From: Phragmites australis
Lineage: Eukaryota > Streptophyta > Magnoliopsida > Poales > Poaceae
Direction: 5' to 3'
DNA length: 64,000 nucleotides
Assembly: GCF_958298935.1 (NCBI RefSeq)
Contig: NC_084934.1
Coordinates: 498,501 to 562,500, forward strand
Both the position numbers and the translations under genes were made by a program. Under the pieces are notes generated by a model that worked only from the letters and a program-made list of their open reading frames with translations, ran no database searches and was not told the origin of the DNA. Below, one piece after another: positions 1 through 11,763 of this stretch (position 1 is the stretch's first letter; every line of letters starts with the position of its first letter).

Positions 1-197
1 CTGGAATTGAAGGTGAGACTATATATTACTAATATTTGTTTCTCAAAATGCCTGCCCTTTGTAATGGCTGATCGTAGTCACTGACATTACATTCACATTA
101 TAACCAGGTGGGAACATCAGAAGCTGCAAACGCTGTATACTGGCGTGCTCGTAAGGTGCTCAATGATTCGACTGCCCTGGCCACTCCTCGTAGCTAA
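1..197 (+). CDS. 3' end of an unidentified gene (last two exon parts)
   Basis: Bases 1-12 read Leu-Glu-Leu-Lys and end in a good splice donor (AAG|gtgaga at 12/13). An acceptor (ataaccag at 100-107) is followed by a 90-base exon, 108-197, open in the same phase and ending in TAA at 195-197. The exon encodes 29 residues beginning VGTSEAANAVYWRARKVL and ending ATPRS. The intron is 95 bases. I do not recognise the family from so short a C-terminus. The reading is supported only by matching splice phase and coding-like sequence. The rest of the gene lies to the left of the window. Confidence 0.6.
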
Positions 198-398
198 GTG
201 ACCTGTGTAACATATGTAATATCAGTTTTGATTGGATTTATTTTTTGTGAGCATATTCGGGTCAGCTAGTTGACGCAACAAAATTTTGGCTTCTGTTTGT
301 TCTGTTTGTGTTCAATTGTCCTAGCCCCCTTGAAAATTGGTGAGTGTGTATGATTGTGAAACCCATCACAAAAGCACATTAGCAGCCTGGGCATTTTT
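198..398. other. 3' UTR and spacer after the first gene
   Basis: T-rich sequence following the TAA, plausibly 3' untranslated region. I see no further gene here. Confidence 0.4.
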
Positions 399-503
399 GG
401 GCCTAGTATGCAACAAGGCATACAGGTCTACTTATGGCCGGGGACTGACTCTGATTTGGTGGAGTTTTCTCCTTTTGAGACTGTTTTCCTTCCTCTAAAA
501 AAA
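399..503 (+). repeat. 105-bp dispersed repeat, copy 1
   Basis: This block starts GGGCCTAGTATGCAACAAGG and ends CTTCCTCTAAAAAAA. It recurs at 11663-11763 with a few substitutions and short indels. It lies directly before the broken dirigent copy, while the second copy lies about 1.9 kb downstream of an intact dirigent gene. I do not recognise the family. Confidence 0.75.
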
Positions 504-536
504 CAGCGAAGCACTACTGCTGCTGCTGCTGCTGCC

Positions 537-757
537 GACCGCTTTGGCGAGACAGCGGCGATAGGCAAGGTCCTCACGGAGGGCCCCCGCATTAAGTCCA
601 AGCCGGTCGGCCGGGCGCATGCTGGCGTCCCTGCACATGCCCGTCGTCCTCACCGACGCGCCCTACAACGGCAGCACCATCGTCGTCTTGGAGGACGTGC
701 TGTGGAGGGTGGACAGGCTGGAGTCGCAGGACCACATGGGGCTGAGGCTGGACGTCT
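537..757 (+). pseudogene. Dirigent-like pseudogene fragment
   Basis: The sequence matches the middle of the dirigent gene at 9162-9746: FGE/DT, then LTEGP, KxVGRA, and after a shift in frame the YNGST-type segment and a final LxLDV. Compared with the intact gene, about 33 bases are missing after the VGRA codons. A second gap of roughly 95 bases removes the family signature ELAVVGGTG. The signal peptide and start are absent and the reading frame changes, so no functional protein is expected. A GCT/GCC trinucleotide run (518-535) sits just upstream. It ends about 15 bases before the LTR of the Copia remnant, which may have cut it off. Confidence 0.85.
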
Positions 758-771
758 GTACCATCCAACAC

Positions 772-1307
772 TGCTGCTATCGTTGGGAAACCCTGCCAGG
801 CTACGTTAAGATAAATTAACGTAGGGAAAATCATACGAATAAGGGATTATGGATTGGTATCCGTAGATACGTAGTGTAGCGAAAAAAGAGTTGTGTGTAT
901 CTATGAAGAGGAAGTAGTCGATCACGTTGATTACCTTGTTGACCATGAAGATGAAATGATCGATCTCGTCATAGTGTCTTTATCACCGATCAGCACCGTA
1001 GCAATGGCAGCAGCGGCTCTACGATATCCACATGTACAGGGATGAAACGCCGTATGCTATTGTGCTAGCACGCGTCCGGCTAGGGTTTCGTAGGGAGTTC
1101 GGGAAGAGGTTGCGACCAAGGTTTTGATGGTCGAATCAACTATATCGCTCACGACTCCTGCCTCCTCTTATATAGAGTACGCTAATAGGTATTTAATCAT
1201 ATTAAAGTCCATCATAACTCTAAACTCTAATGCATATTTAATCATAGTAAATCTCACTTGAAGATCTATTCTGCATATATGATCGTCTCTAGAGCATATA
1301 ACCAACA
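772..1307 (-). repeat. 3' LTR of Copia remnant B
   Basis: On the minus strand the LTR starts TGTTGG at 1307, immediately after the polypurine tract, as expected for a 3' LTR. The far border (CA on minus, TG on plus near 772) is estimated. Close to that end is a perfect 8-bp inverted repeat, CTACGTTA (801-808) and TAACGTAG (817-824), with an 8-base loop. No second copy of this LTR is in the window. Confidence 0.65.
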
Positions 1308-2235
1308 ATCTCCCATTTGTACTAGAGACGATCATGCAAGTTTTTAAATTCCATCCTTTTAAGTGTGTGACTCGTTAGGTTCATGTGTAAACGGCTGCTA
1401 TCTGGAAACCCTTTCTGAATTACAAGTCAACAGTGGTACTTAGCAAGACATATTGACTCCCGAATGCACACAAAGATCATATCCGTTGAACTTTGATATA
1501 CTCATACAACAATCCCTTTATAACACGATACCAGTCAAGCTCAAGACGAGATACGTATCACTCTTATGATAGCTCGACCATTCACTCGATCTCATAGTGG
1601 ATTACTATCTTGTGACCAACTTTTTAATCACACTAGCATGGCTATGAACTTTCTTAATCCATCCACATCAAGGGGTCTAGAGATATCTCTCCCATTATCT
1701 AGGAGGGGCAAATTTCATCTTGATCACTCATATCCCAAGACATATTTCATAACATACCTAAAAGCTACCTTTATAACTATCTATTTACGGAGTAGTGTTT
1801 GGAAGCCCCTAAGTATGTTACTTCACATTCTGAGAATCAATAACGATCTTAGGTCAAAAGATTCTACAAGTACACCATTCGAGACTATAACTGAGGATAC
1901 AATACATAACATCCTAACAATATCTCAATGTGGGTAATCCAACACCATATTCTCTAACATATGTTCATATTATTGATTCGATATCTCTATATCTATGATT
2001 CATGAAACATGATCATCTATCAATCAATGTGCTAATCTATGAATCATTATTGTCCCACATAATGATATGAGATTAGAGATCATTTAGAATAACATCATAA
2101 TAAAACAGAGAGTTTCAGAAACAAGTCACATACTTGCTAATCAATGTAAACGATAACTATTCAAGGAACTAAATAAATGATTATTTAAAAACACATAAAT
2201 ATAGGCATGATAAAAATCTCTCACACGCATTAGAC

Positions 2236-4378
2236 TCAATCATGTAAGTATCTAATACCCATAGAGCTCATGTGTAACTCATGCTTGGGCTGCGAGAGAG
2301 GTTTCGTCAATGGGTCAGCAATATTCGAATCCGTGTGCACCTTACAAATCTTTACACCACCTCTATATCTATGATCTCTCGAATAAGGTGATAGCATCGT
2401 ATTATGTGCTTAGACTTCTGGTGCGATCTAGGCTCATTGGCTTGTGCAATGGCTCAACTATTATCACAATGGAGGTCCTTTGGACTAGATGTACTAGGCA
2501 CCACACCTAATTTAGAAACAAATTTTTTGATCCAAACAGTCTCCTTTGCAGCTTCAGAAGCTGCTATGTACTTGGTCTCCATCGTTGTATCGGCAAGCGT
2601 TTCTTGTTTGGAACTCTTCCAACTCATCGCGTCTCCATTAAGGCAAAACACAAATTTAGACCGCGATATGAAATTGTCCTTGTCGATTTGAACGTTAGCA
2701 TCAATGTAACCATTTACAATGAGCCCCTCTTCACCTTCATAGACCATGAACATATCCTTAGTTCTTCTAAAGTACTTCAGGCTATTCTTAGTTGCTACCC
2801 AGTGAGCTTCACACGAGTTTAATTGGTATATACTCATAACACTTAGAGCATAGAAAATATATGGGCATGTACAAAGCATGGCATACATGATGGACTTGAT
2901 AACGGAAGCATACGGGATCACACTCATCCTCTCAAGCTCATCAGGTGTCGTAGAACACTGACTCTTGCTAAGAGTGATGCCATGTAACATTGGCAAGAAA
3001 CGATTCTTGAAATCCTGCATGTTGAACATTTTCAATACCTTGTCAATGTACGTACTCTGGCTTAATCCAATCAGCCTTCTCGATATATCTCTATAGATCT
3101 TTATGCCCAATATGCATGCCACCTCTCCTAGATCTTTCCTTGAGAAACTCTTTTGTAATGAAGATTTGACAGCATCCAGTTTCGAAATATCATTCCCGAT
3201 CAATAATATGTCATCTACATATAAGACCAGAAACACAAGTACGCTCTTAGTAGCCTATTTGTAAACACAAGGCTTTTCTTCCAACTGTGAGATACTCGCT
3301 TCAGCCCATAGATGAACTTTTGAAGCTTGCATATCTTCCCAGCAATTTTTGGATACACAAAACCTTCAAGTTGTGTCACGTATATATCCTCACCAAGGTT
3401 CCCATTAAGGAAATACGTTTTGACATCTATTTGCCATATCTCATAGTCAAAATATGTAGCAATAGCTAGAAAGATCCGAATAGACTTTAGCATTGTGATA
3501 GGCAAAATTATTTCACCATAATCAACACCTTAAATTTGCTTGAAACTTTTAGCCACCAACCATGCTTTATAGATATGAACGTTTCCATCCATATTAGTCT
3601 TTTTCTTAAAAAACCCATTTACACTCAATGGTTTTCACACCATCGAGCGGATCAACCAAGTCCCAAACTTAATTCTCTCGCATGGATTCTAATTCGAATC
3701 TCATGGCTCCAAATCATTTCTCAGACTCCAGTCCCACCATTGCTTTCGTATATTTTTTGGGCTCATCATTGTCTAACAACAATATATCATACTACCCCGT
3801 GGTTTGGAGTGTGAACCATTCAATTGCGTGATGTGACCTTCCAGACCCACGTGGGGCTGATGGCTCAATAACAGGTTTTACAACATCTTACACATCCTGT
3901 TGAGATTCAGTAAGAGCTGAAACTCTTTCTTGTGTCTCATAAATTTCTTCGAGTTGCACCATGCTTCCACTAATTTCTCCAAAAGACACCATTCTGGGCA
4001 ACAAACACTTTGCCTTCTTTCCGGTTATAAAAATAATATCCTTTGCTTTCCCTAGGATACGTCACAAAGAAGCACTTGTCTGATTTGGGAGTGAGCTTAT
4101 CGGACATCAAACGTTTTACATAAACCTCACAACCTCATCAAAGACAACGCGGGATGCTTCTCAGTCCGTATCTCATACGACGTCTTCTCTACAACTTTAG
4201 ATGTAACCCTGTTTAATGTAAACGTAGCGGTTTCTACAGCGTATCCCCAGAAAGACAATGGAAGATCATATTGGCTCATCATGGACTGGACCATGTCTAA
4301 CAAGGTTCGGTTCCTCCGTTCGGATACCCCATTCTATTGAAGCGTTTCTGGCGGAGTCCACTGTGGAATGATTCCACA
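2236..4378 (-). pseudogene. Copia pol pseudogene (integrase, RT, RNase H) of remnant B
   Basis: Reading on the minus strand from 4378: integrase C-terminal core with [15 protein letters not shown] (about 4330-4285) preceded by an in-frame TAG, then RT pieces (WQIDVKTYFLNG and YGLKRVSHSW in 3505-3215; LYVDDILLIGND in 3236-2454, in a different frame), and RNase H (WKSSKQETLADTTMETKYIA). A TAG at 2454-2456 cuts off the last part, which resumes as AIAQANEPRSHQKSKH and ends at the TGA at 2236-2238. The YVDD polymerase box is intact, but frameshifts and stops make the gene non-functional. Confidence 0.88.
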
Positions 4379-4380
4379 TT

Positions 4381-7300
4381 GTTGGTGAGTGAAGGAACTG
4401 ACACACCTTGTTCACAGGAAAAGATATATCAGGCCTGGTGAGAGTTAAATACTGAAGTGCTCCAACCACACTTCTATATCTAGTAGAATCCTCAGGTCCA
4501 AGAGCTTCACCCTTCTGCAAAGAGAGCTTCTCTGATGTACATAACGGTGTGACTGCTGGCTTACAGTGTGCCATATTAACTCTTTTTAGCAAATCTGAAG
4601 TGTACTTATCTTGTGACAATAATATACCATCTTTCATTTTTGATACCTCAATTCCCAAGAAATAATGCAAGTCACCAAGATCCTTTAGTGCAAAATCAGT
4701 TGCAAGATCTTTGAGTAAGACAATAACTGCATCTTGCGAGGAGCTAGCTACAATAATATCATCAACATATACAAGCAAAAATATTGTAACTGACCCTTTG
4801 CTGTAAAAGAAAAGTGAGGTATCTGCCTTTGAAGCAATAAAGCCAAGTTGCTGCAATTTCTGGCATAATCTAGCAAACCAGGCTCTAGGAGCCTGTTTAA
4901 GACCATAGAGAGCTTTTTCTAACTTACATAGGTGATGTGGCCTTTGCTAATCCTCATAGCCTGGTGGTTACCTCATATAGACCTCCTCCTCAATAACACC
5001 ATGAAGGAACGCGTTCTGTACATCTAACTGCCGTAGACACCATCCCCTGCTTACTGCAATAGACAAAACAAATCGTATGGTTGCAGCTTTGACTACAGGA
5101 CTAAAGGTGTCCTCATAGTCTATTCCATACCTTTGTTTGAAGCCCTTGGCAACTAAACGTGCTTTATACCTATCAAGAGATCCATCAGCCTTTCTCTTAA
5201 TCTTGTAAACCCATTTGCAGTCTATTATGTTTCTTCCATGTTCAGCCGGTACAAGATTCCAAGTTTTATTCTTTATTAATGCATCAAATTCACAGTCCAT
5301 AGCCTGCTTCCACTTTTTATCTGCTAGTGCTTCATTAACAGTTTGCGGTTCACCTGTGGTAGTAAAAAATGTGTACATGATCTGCCCATCTGTGTAGATC
5401 TTCGGTTTGCTAATTCCGCTTTGTGACCTCGTCTGCGGCCGACTCATCACACCGGATGGCGCAGCCTCCACAGAAGATCCCTCAGCCGGCTCATCAATCT
5501 CCGAGTCCTGATGCAAGGCACCAGCTCCGGACGGCGCCGAGTCCCGATGCATATCGACCGGGACAGAGGCCACCGCGCTGTCTGGAACGTGCGACACCAA
5601 GTCCCGATGCCCTGGTGACGCCAAATTCCGATGTACAGGCTCCGGATTTCCTGCTGCAGCCGATGTTTCTTCTGACGCATCACCGTAACTCGTGCCTGCA
5701 TCTTGATCTGTTATTTGATGTGTCGCTTGATCTGTTATTTCATGTGTCCCTTGTTCATAACCTGCTCCAGAATAATCCAAATCTGCCACAACTTCACCAG
5801 AATTATTAGTATCATCAGGATGATTAGTATGCGCATTAGTTGACTGATCACATGACATTGCGCCCCCTTATCAGTACTGGAAAGAAGGTGCGGATAAAGG
5901 AGAATCTCAGAGCGGAGGAGTGCGCCAGCATTGGAGTGGAGTTGAGTGAAGGGAAAAATATTTTCATCAAAGACTACATCACGAGATATGTACACACGAC
6001 CCGTGGACACATGGAGGCATTTAAACCCCTTATGTAGAAGACTGTAGCCCAGAAAAACACATTGTTGGGATCGAAATTCAAGTTTTCGAGAATTGTATGG
6101 GCGAAGATTTGGCCAACACGCACACCCAAACACGCGAAGGAGCGTGCAGTCTGGTTGTTGGCCAAGAAGCCGTTCCAAAGGTGTAGAATATTGAAGAAGC
6201 TTGCTAGGTGTACGGTTAATAAGATAAGTGGCTGTATTAAATGCCTCATCCCAAAATTTCAGAGGCATGGAAGCATGAGCTAGAAGGGATAAGCCAACTT
6301 CAACAATGTGTCTGTGTTTTCGTTCGGCAGATCCATTTTGTTGGTGAGCGTGTGGGCAAGAGACACGGTGAGTGATGCCTAGTTTTGAGAAGTAGGAGTT
6401 TAATTTCTCATACTCTCCTCCCCAATCAGATTGCATGTCAATAATTTTCCGATTTAGGAGTATTTCTACAAGGGCTTGGAATTCTTGAAACTTTTGTATA
6501 ACCTCAGATTTATGTTTGATCAAATATATCCAAGTATATTTACTAAAATCATCAATGAAGCTGACATAATATTTCTTTCTACCAACTGACTCGGGAGCAG
6601 GACCCCAAACATCAGAAAACACAAGTTCTAAAGGAGCAACAGAAATACTTGAAGATTTAGAATAGGGAGCTGATGGCTCTTGGCCTGTTGACAGGCATCA
6701 CACACTAACTCTTTATTGGATTCTTCAGAAAACACAAGTTTATTTCTAGAAATAACTTGTCTAACAATGGCACTGGATGGATGACCTAACCTATCATGCC
6801 ACCTAGACAAAGTGGGTTTGATGATACTGAAGGCTTGCTTCTGTGATTGAGGCGATGATGATGTGGGTAATGGATACAGACCACCTCTACGCTTGCCTTG
6901 AAGCAGGACTTTTCCCGTGACCTGATCCTTGATCAAAAATAATTTTGGATGAATTTCAAAGAAGGCATGGTTGTCAGTGGCAAGGCAAGAAACAGATATC
7001 AAATTTTTCTTGGCATCAGGAGTATACAAGACATTATTGAGATAAAGAGGACGATCAGGGGTGCAAATTTGAGTGTGACCAGTATATCTAATGCACATAC
7101 TTGTCCCGTTGGCTGTATGGATCTGATCTCCACCGTTGTACTTCTCCCGAACGCTCAACTTGTTTAGTTCGCCTGTGACATGATCTGTTGCACCGGTATC
7201 AACATACCAATTTGTGTCAATTCCGTAGGACTGTATTACAGGAGACTGAATAGCAGCAGACGCAATCTTCTCCTGTGAGACGAAGTCCGGGTCGAAGCGA

Positions 7301-8145
7301 TGCCAGCAGATGTTGACCGTGTGCCCGGCCTTGCCACAAAGTTGGCAGACCGGACGCTCACCACCACGGCCTCCGTATTGGCCACGTCCTCCACTGCGGC
7401 TACGACCAGAGTTGGAAGCAGGATGATTCCCACGCCCGCGGCCACGTTGATTCCCGCCTCGTCCAAACGAGGCAGCGTTCACCGAAGCTTGGTATGTTCC
7501 TTGCTGAAGATCAGCTCTCCCTTCAAACCCGAGCAGCTGTGAGTAAAGCTCGGCAACTGTGACCGGCTCCACTCTAGCCGCCAACGCAGATACCACCGGT
7601 TCAAAATCAGCATCTAGACCGACGAGTATGTAAGACACCATGTCCTCATCATCAAGTGGCTTGCCAGCAGCCGCAACTTCATCGCCTAACGCCTTCATCT
7701 TGGTAATATATTCATTGACAGTCATATTACCTTTCTTCGTGGTGGAGAGCGCGATGCGAGTATTGATCGCACGAGCACGAGTCCTTGAGGAAAACATCTC
7801 CTCAAGAACCGTCCAGAGTTGCGCCACCGTTGTGACCGACACCACCTGTGTCAGGACTTCACGTGAGAGGGATGATATCAGGTATCCAAGAACCTGTTGG
7901 TCTACAGCGACCCACTGCATGTATGCTGGGTTCTGTGTCTTGACGATCTTGTCGCCGTCTTTAAGATCGATCTCCTTTGCGGGAGCGACGATGGTGCCGT
8001 CGAGATAGCCGAACATCTGGGCTACCCTCACGGCAGGCAGCACCTACACCTTCCATAGCAAGTAGTTATTCTTGCCAAGCTTCTCTGTCACCGGAACACC
8101 AAACGGCGAGACTCCGGCCAGAGCTGAAGAGGATGATGCACTCAT
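4381..8145 (-). pseudogene. Copia gag-pol pseudogene of remnant A
   Basis: The likely start codon is at 8145 (MSASSSSALAGV...). An in-frame TAG at 8044-8046 interrupts gag near codon 34. Gag runs on with a retrovirus-type zinc knuckle (CQLCGKAGHTVNICWH), then protease (WYVDTGATDHV), the GAG-pre-integrase region (WHDRLGHPS...CDACQQAKSH), integrase (FIDDFS, DMQSDWGGEY, QQNGSAERKHR) and RT ([31 protein letters not shown]). A one-base loss near 6665 shifts the frame between pre-integrase and integrase; a second shift lies near 5840-5870. RT has stops at 4968-4970 and 4947-4949. The product is dead, but the overall similarity to working elements is high. Confidence 0.9.
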
Positions 8146-8177
8146 GGCTGCAGGTAGATGAAGCTACGAGGAGGAAG

Positions 8178-8189
8178 GCTCTGGTACCA
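8178..8189 (-). other. Primer-binding site of Copia remnant A
   Basis: On the minus strand TGGTACCAGAGC immediately follows the LTR end. It differs at one base from the usual plant Copia site TGGTATCAGAGC, complementary to the 3' end of initiator tRNA-Met. Confidence 0.85.
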
Positions 8190-8389
8190 TGTGAAATTGT
8201 AGAAGCGTTCTCACCTCATCGCGAGGCCGCATACCTTTGTTAATATAGCTGTAAAACTGCAGCGAAGATTACATGGTGGTTATGATCATCAGGGGATTCA
8301 TATCCTTATCTTTTGACAGTTTCTATATTTAACCAATTCATATCTATCTATAGAATCTATCTATAAGAAAACTATCTCTATCTCTAACA
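8190..8389 (-). repeat. 5' LTR of Copia remnant A
   Basis: A 200-bp LTR, minus strand, beginning TGTTAGAGATAG (8389) and ending TTTCACA (8190) next to the primer-binding site. The TG...CA ends fit an LTR. The flanking five bases (8390-8394, CGATG) have no match at the other end of the composite. Confidence 0.85.
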
Positions 8390-9097
8390 CGATGAACAAC
8401 CCACGACCGTTACAGTACAGGCCAACAACAAGGTGTGCTTTTTTTTCATTTCATGACAGAGACAAATCACCCTGTCCTGTGTAATGAGCCTGAAATCACA
8501 GCAGACCTGAACGCATGCAGTAGCTAGCATGATTAAGATCGAGATCGAGACTGACAGACTAATTAAAAAAATAATCAAGTAGCTAACATGATTAGCGAAT
8601 ACATTTTTCCTTGTAAGATCTCATCCATTTCAAGAGCATCATTACATATATAGCTAGGTAGTGAGTAGTATACTGTACAAATGGACGGAGCTAGCTGGAT
8701 GAATCGGGACAGTCATAGCCTATTTAGCATCAGCTAGCTTGCCAACAACGATCAGGTGAAGACCCTGAAAATTGTTGCTGATTTTATGCATGGTGAACCA
8801 AACTATCTTATTTTATTTTTTCCTATCTGGATGAGACAAGGCAAGGCTCTTTCTCGTGATGTGATGTCAATAGTGCTCATGGGCTAATGACAACACGGCA
8901 GTGGTTATTTGTTGAGTGATGTGCCATCTACTTTTGGTCTAATTGTGTCCGTCGTCTAAAAGTCTAGAGGTTTTAGTTGGTTTACCATTTAATTAACCAT
9001 ATTGTTATAAGGTTTTTAGTCCAATTTTTTTCATAAACTAAATCATCTATCTTCTTCTATAATAAAATCGGAGAGTCCATATGATCCTTTCGAAGAA
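8390..9097. other. Spacer, promoter side of dirigent gene 1
   Basis: AT-rich intergenic DNA. I see no coding region, repeat border or RNA gene, apart from the TATA box that follows. Confidence 0.4.
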
Positions 9098-9106
9098 TAT
9101 ATATAA
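9098..9106 (+). promoter_or_regulatory. TATA box of dirigent gene 1
   Basis: TATATATAA lies 56 bases before the ATG at 9162. An upstream in-frame ATG at 9081 lies before this box and so should not be transcribed, which supports the 9162 start. Confidence 0.65.
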
Positions 9107-9161
9107 GGTCAGCTTGGACAGACAGACTCCAGCCACCAACACAGTGAGTCACAAACTCACA

Positions 9162-9746
9162 ATGGCCACAGCAAAGCAGCAACTGCAGCTTCTCGTCACA
9201 GTAGTACTCGCTCTCTTACTCGCCGGGGACGTGGTCTCCGCCCGTCGGCGACCGGTGCACCTGCGGCTCTACATGCACGACATCATCGGCGGGCCGGAGC
9301 GGACGGCCATCCGGCTCATCTGGGGAGTCGGGCCGCCGCATACGTCCATGCCGGGCAGATGCTTCGGCGACACGGTGGCGATCGACGACCTCGTCACGGA
9401 GGGCCCCGGCATCGACTCCAAAGCCGTCGGCCGGGCGCAGGGGACGTACATGCTGACCTCCCAGCACGAGTCGGTGATCGTGGTGGCCATCACCGTCGTG
9501 CTCACCGAGGGCCCCTACAACGGCAGCACCATCGTCGTGGCCGGCCGCGACCGCATCCATGATGAGACGAGGGAGCTCGCGGTGGTCGGCGGGACGGGTC
9601 AGCTCCGGCAGGCCGCCGGTTACGTGCTGTGGACGACGGCCAAGCTGGAGTCGAAGCTGCATATGGTGCTGGAGCTGGACGTGCACGCGTCTGTGCCGGC
9701 GAACGCTGCTGCTGCTCGCGGCCATTCGTCACTTGCGAGCGAGTAA
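9162..9746 (+). CDS. Dirigent-family protein 1
   Basis: A single-exon protein of 194 residues. Residues 1-27 look like a secretion signal (hydrophobic LLVTVVLALLLAG). The dirigent domain follows: LYMHDIIGG (37-44), FGDTVAIDDLVTEGP (68-82), VGRAQG (89-94), PYNGST (118-123, an N-glycosylation sequon) and RELAVVGGTG (137-146). Dirigent proteins form apoplastic beta-barrels that steer coupling of phenoxy radicals in lignan and lignin formation; the substrate cannot be told from sequence. The start at 9162 is preferred over 9081 because a TATA box lies between them. The C-terminus carries an Ala-rich extension (VPANAAAARGHSSLASE) beyond the usual end. Coding DNA is far more GC-rich than the flanks, as in many grass genes. 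Confidence 0.92.
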   Translation: MATAKQQLQLLVTVVLALLLAGDVVSARRRPVHLRLYMHDIIGGPERTAIRLIWGVGPPHTSMPGRCFGDTVAIDDLVTEGPGIDSKAVGRAQGTYMLTSQHESVIVVAITVVLTEGPYNGSTIVVAGRDRIHDETRELAVVGGTGQLRQAAGYVLWTTAKLESKLHMVLELDVHASVPANAAAARGHSSLASE

Positions 9747-10718
9747 AACGCAAACATCTATCTCAACCGCAATTTCGAACAGAGCCTGCTGCTTTTTTTT
9801 CATCTTCTTGTATTTCTTTTCTTTTTCTCTCTCTTGAGAATAAGAAATTAAAAGGGCTAGCTGATACCGGCCCCAGCTTCTCTTGTATTGTATGGATATG
9901 GAAATCAGCCAGGCTCCAGATGATCTGCCGTTGTGATCTTTCATCACTGTACCTCGTCAGATACTGATTATATTATTGCTCCAACAACTAATTGCAGGTG
10001 TACGCATGTCAGTAGATCGAAATCCGGAAACTACAGCACGATAAACATATGACACATGCAGTAACTGAATATATAAACGCAGTTTTTTTAAAAAAGAGAT
10101 TAACTCCGCGTGTATTAAAAGCCAATAAAAATGTTCACAACCAAACAGAAAAGTAGAGATCACGAAGCCGGAACAAAAGGGGCTAAGGACACCAGCGACC
10201 TGTACAGGAACAGAACGTTTCCAGACCAGGACCTCAACCAACTATCCTATTACATATCGGGCTGACTCCACCAGATCATATTTCGCCAACATCAGATGCA
10301 GGCCTAGGAGTAGGATTGAAGTCTCGCAGCCACCCCCGAAGCTGGGCTGAGGCACTGTCTACCTTCATTTTTATTGTTATCATAAATAAGGATACTCCAT
10401 TTCTACACGAATGATACAACTAAGATTAGAACTTCATCCGATCTTTTAGAGAACTTCTTCTCGATCGCTATAGTGTTCCTCATCCTCCACAACGCCCAAG
10501 AACCACCTGTAGTTGAGTTTTTCTACCAGGCTCTTTTCACGGCCTTAGCTTGAATATAGATTCCATCTCTAAGGATCTTGGTGCTTGCCCTAGTAGCAAT
10601 TGCTAGTCCTCTCCTCTTATAAGTTCTTACCTTTGATATCGGTAACAACCACCCACCCATGAGAGATGTCCCCTCATCAGTCTTGTCTTAGCTGGGACCC
10701 CTCATCAATCTTAGTACT
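9747..10718. other. 3' flank of dirigent gene 1 with a possible LINE tail
   Basis: Intergenic. The stretch around 10083-10240 (T-run, then AAGAGATTAACTCCGCGTG and AATGTTCACAACCAAACAG) resembles the 3' ends of grass L1-type LINEs in reverse orientation. This is a memory-based resemblance only. No gene is evident. Confidence 0.3.
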
Positions 10719-10720
10719 TA

Positions 10721-10974
10721 CTCCCTCTGATAGAAAATGTTAGTTGTTTTAGCCTCATCAACTATTCTCTAAATATAAGTCATTCTCAAATTTTTATGCA
10801 CTTTTTTCTCTTTTGTTCCATTCTTACCCTTGTTTAATAAATGCTAATACTCTCACAAATGAATACGTTATCTTTTTCAATGCAGAATAAATAAAGGGCA
10901 ATAAGGTCATTTGATATACTTTCTTAATCTCTGTGCACAAGTCTAAAACGACCTACATTTACAATCGGAGGGAG
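10721..10974. mobile_element. Stowaway-type MITE, copy 1
   Basis: A 254-bp element starting CTCCCTCTGA and ending TCGGAGGGAG, flanked by TA on both sides (10719-10720, 10975-10976). The ends and TA target duplication define Stowaway (Tc1/mariner-type) MITEs. A second copy of the same length and family is at 35079-35332. Confidence 0.9.
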
Positions 10975-11080
10975 TAGTTAGGACAGGATGTCAAAGTCTT
11001 CTGCTTCAGCATCCTCATTTTTTTTAAGTCTTTCAGGGAATTATTTGTCAGGAGAGTTTAAGTACTATGTCCATATTCCG

Positions 11081-11330
11081 GCAATATAAACGCAGTTGGA
11101 GTTGGGTAAAAACAAACAAGATGGATTCCGGCAAAAAAAAAAAAAAAAAAAGATGGAGACCACGATCGAGTCGTAATGAGCCTAGTCAGATATATGTGTG
11201 ACCAGTGGAATATAAATGCAATTGGAGCTGGGTAAAAACAAACAAGATGGATTCCGGAAAAAAAAACAAACAAGATGGAGACCAGGATCAAGTCATGATG
11301 AGCCTAGTCAGATATACGTGTGACCAGTGG
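11081..11330. repeat. 126-bp tandem duplication
   Basis: Two adjacent copies, 11081-11206 and 11207-11330, both begin G(C/G)AATATAAA and end GTGACCAGT with about 90% identity. The main difference is an A-run of changed length at 11137-11152. Confidence 0.8.
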
Positions 11331-11662
11331 CTAGGTACCGATGCTTGTCAACGAACAGTGCCTAAATAGTAAGAGTTAGGTAACCATCTAATTGTAAACA
11401 GGACAGGATCTATCTTTTTGTCGACCCTATCCGATTCAAATTTTTTATTTTAAAAATTAAAATTGCAAATATATATACAAAGATATGTCTTGTACATATA
11501 ACTCTGCCTTGTCTAACATTTTTATTTTTAAACCTGTTTAGATTTGTAATTTTTCAAAAATATGTATATATTTATAATTTTTTATTTTAAAAAATAAAAA
11601 ATAACAAAGTTTGCAGATTCCAGATAGGCCGGGAATCATTTTCAGCCCATCTTACTACTCCT

Positions 11663-11763
11663 GGGCCTAGTATGCAACAAGGCTTACATGTCTACTTATG
11701 GTCCGGAACTCTGATTTAGTGGAGTTTTCTCCTTTTGAGACTGTTTTTCTTCCTCTAAAAAAA
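11663..11763 (+). repeat. Dispersed repeat, copy 2
   Basis: Second copy of the block at 399-503, with the same orientation and order of sub-motifs. Confidence 0.75.

Larger units (their letters stand above)
772..4380 (-). mobile_element. Copia retrotransposon remnant B (3' half plus 3' LTR)
   Basis: On the minus strand this holds a decayed integrase core, reverse transcriptase and RNase H, then about 900 bases of non-coding sequence, a polypurine tract (ACAAATGGGAGAT, 1320-1308) and the 3' LTR (1307 down to about 772). Protease, gag, primer-binding site and 5' LTR are missing. Its upstream limit is an abrupt junction near 4380 with a second, different Copia element. The overall layout and PPT/LTR border match Ty1/copia elements. 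The outer LTR border at 772 is approximate because no partner LTR exists to compare. Confidence 0.85.
4381..8389 (-). mobile_element. Copia retrotransposon remnant A (5' LTR to RT)
   Basis: A minus-strand element with a 200-bp 5' LTR (8389-8190), a tRNA-iMet type primer-binding site (8189-8178), gag starting at 8145, then protease, integrase and reverse transcriptase. It stops inside the RT domain near 4381, where remnant B begins in the same orientation. RNase H, polypurine tract and 3' LTR are lost. The order gag-protease-integrase-RT defines Ty1/copia. Sequence and LTR size differ clearly from remnant B, so these are two separate families. Confidence 0.9.

Noticed and set aside
1566..1937. 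123-residue plus-strand frame
   Set aside because: Lies in the non-coding part between pol and 3' LTR of the minus-strand Copia remnant; no motif.
9216..9725. 169-residue minus-strand frame over dirigent gene 1
   Set aside because: Antisense shadow; the plus strand carries the clear dirigent domain.
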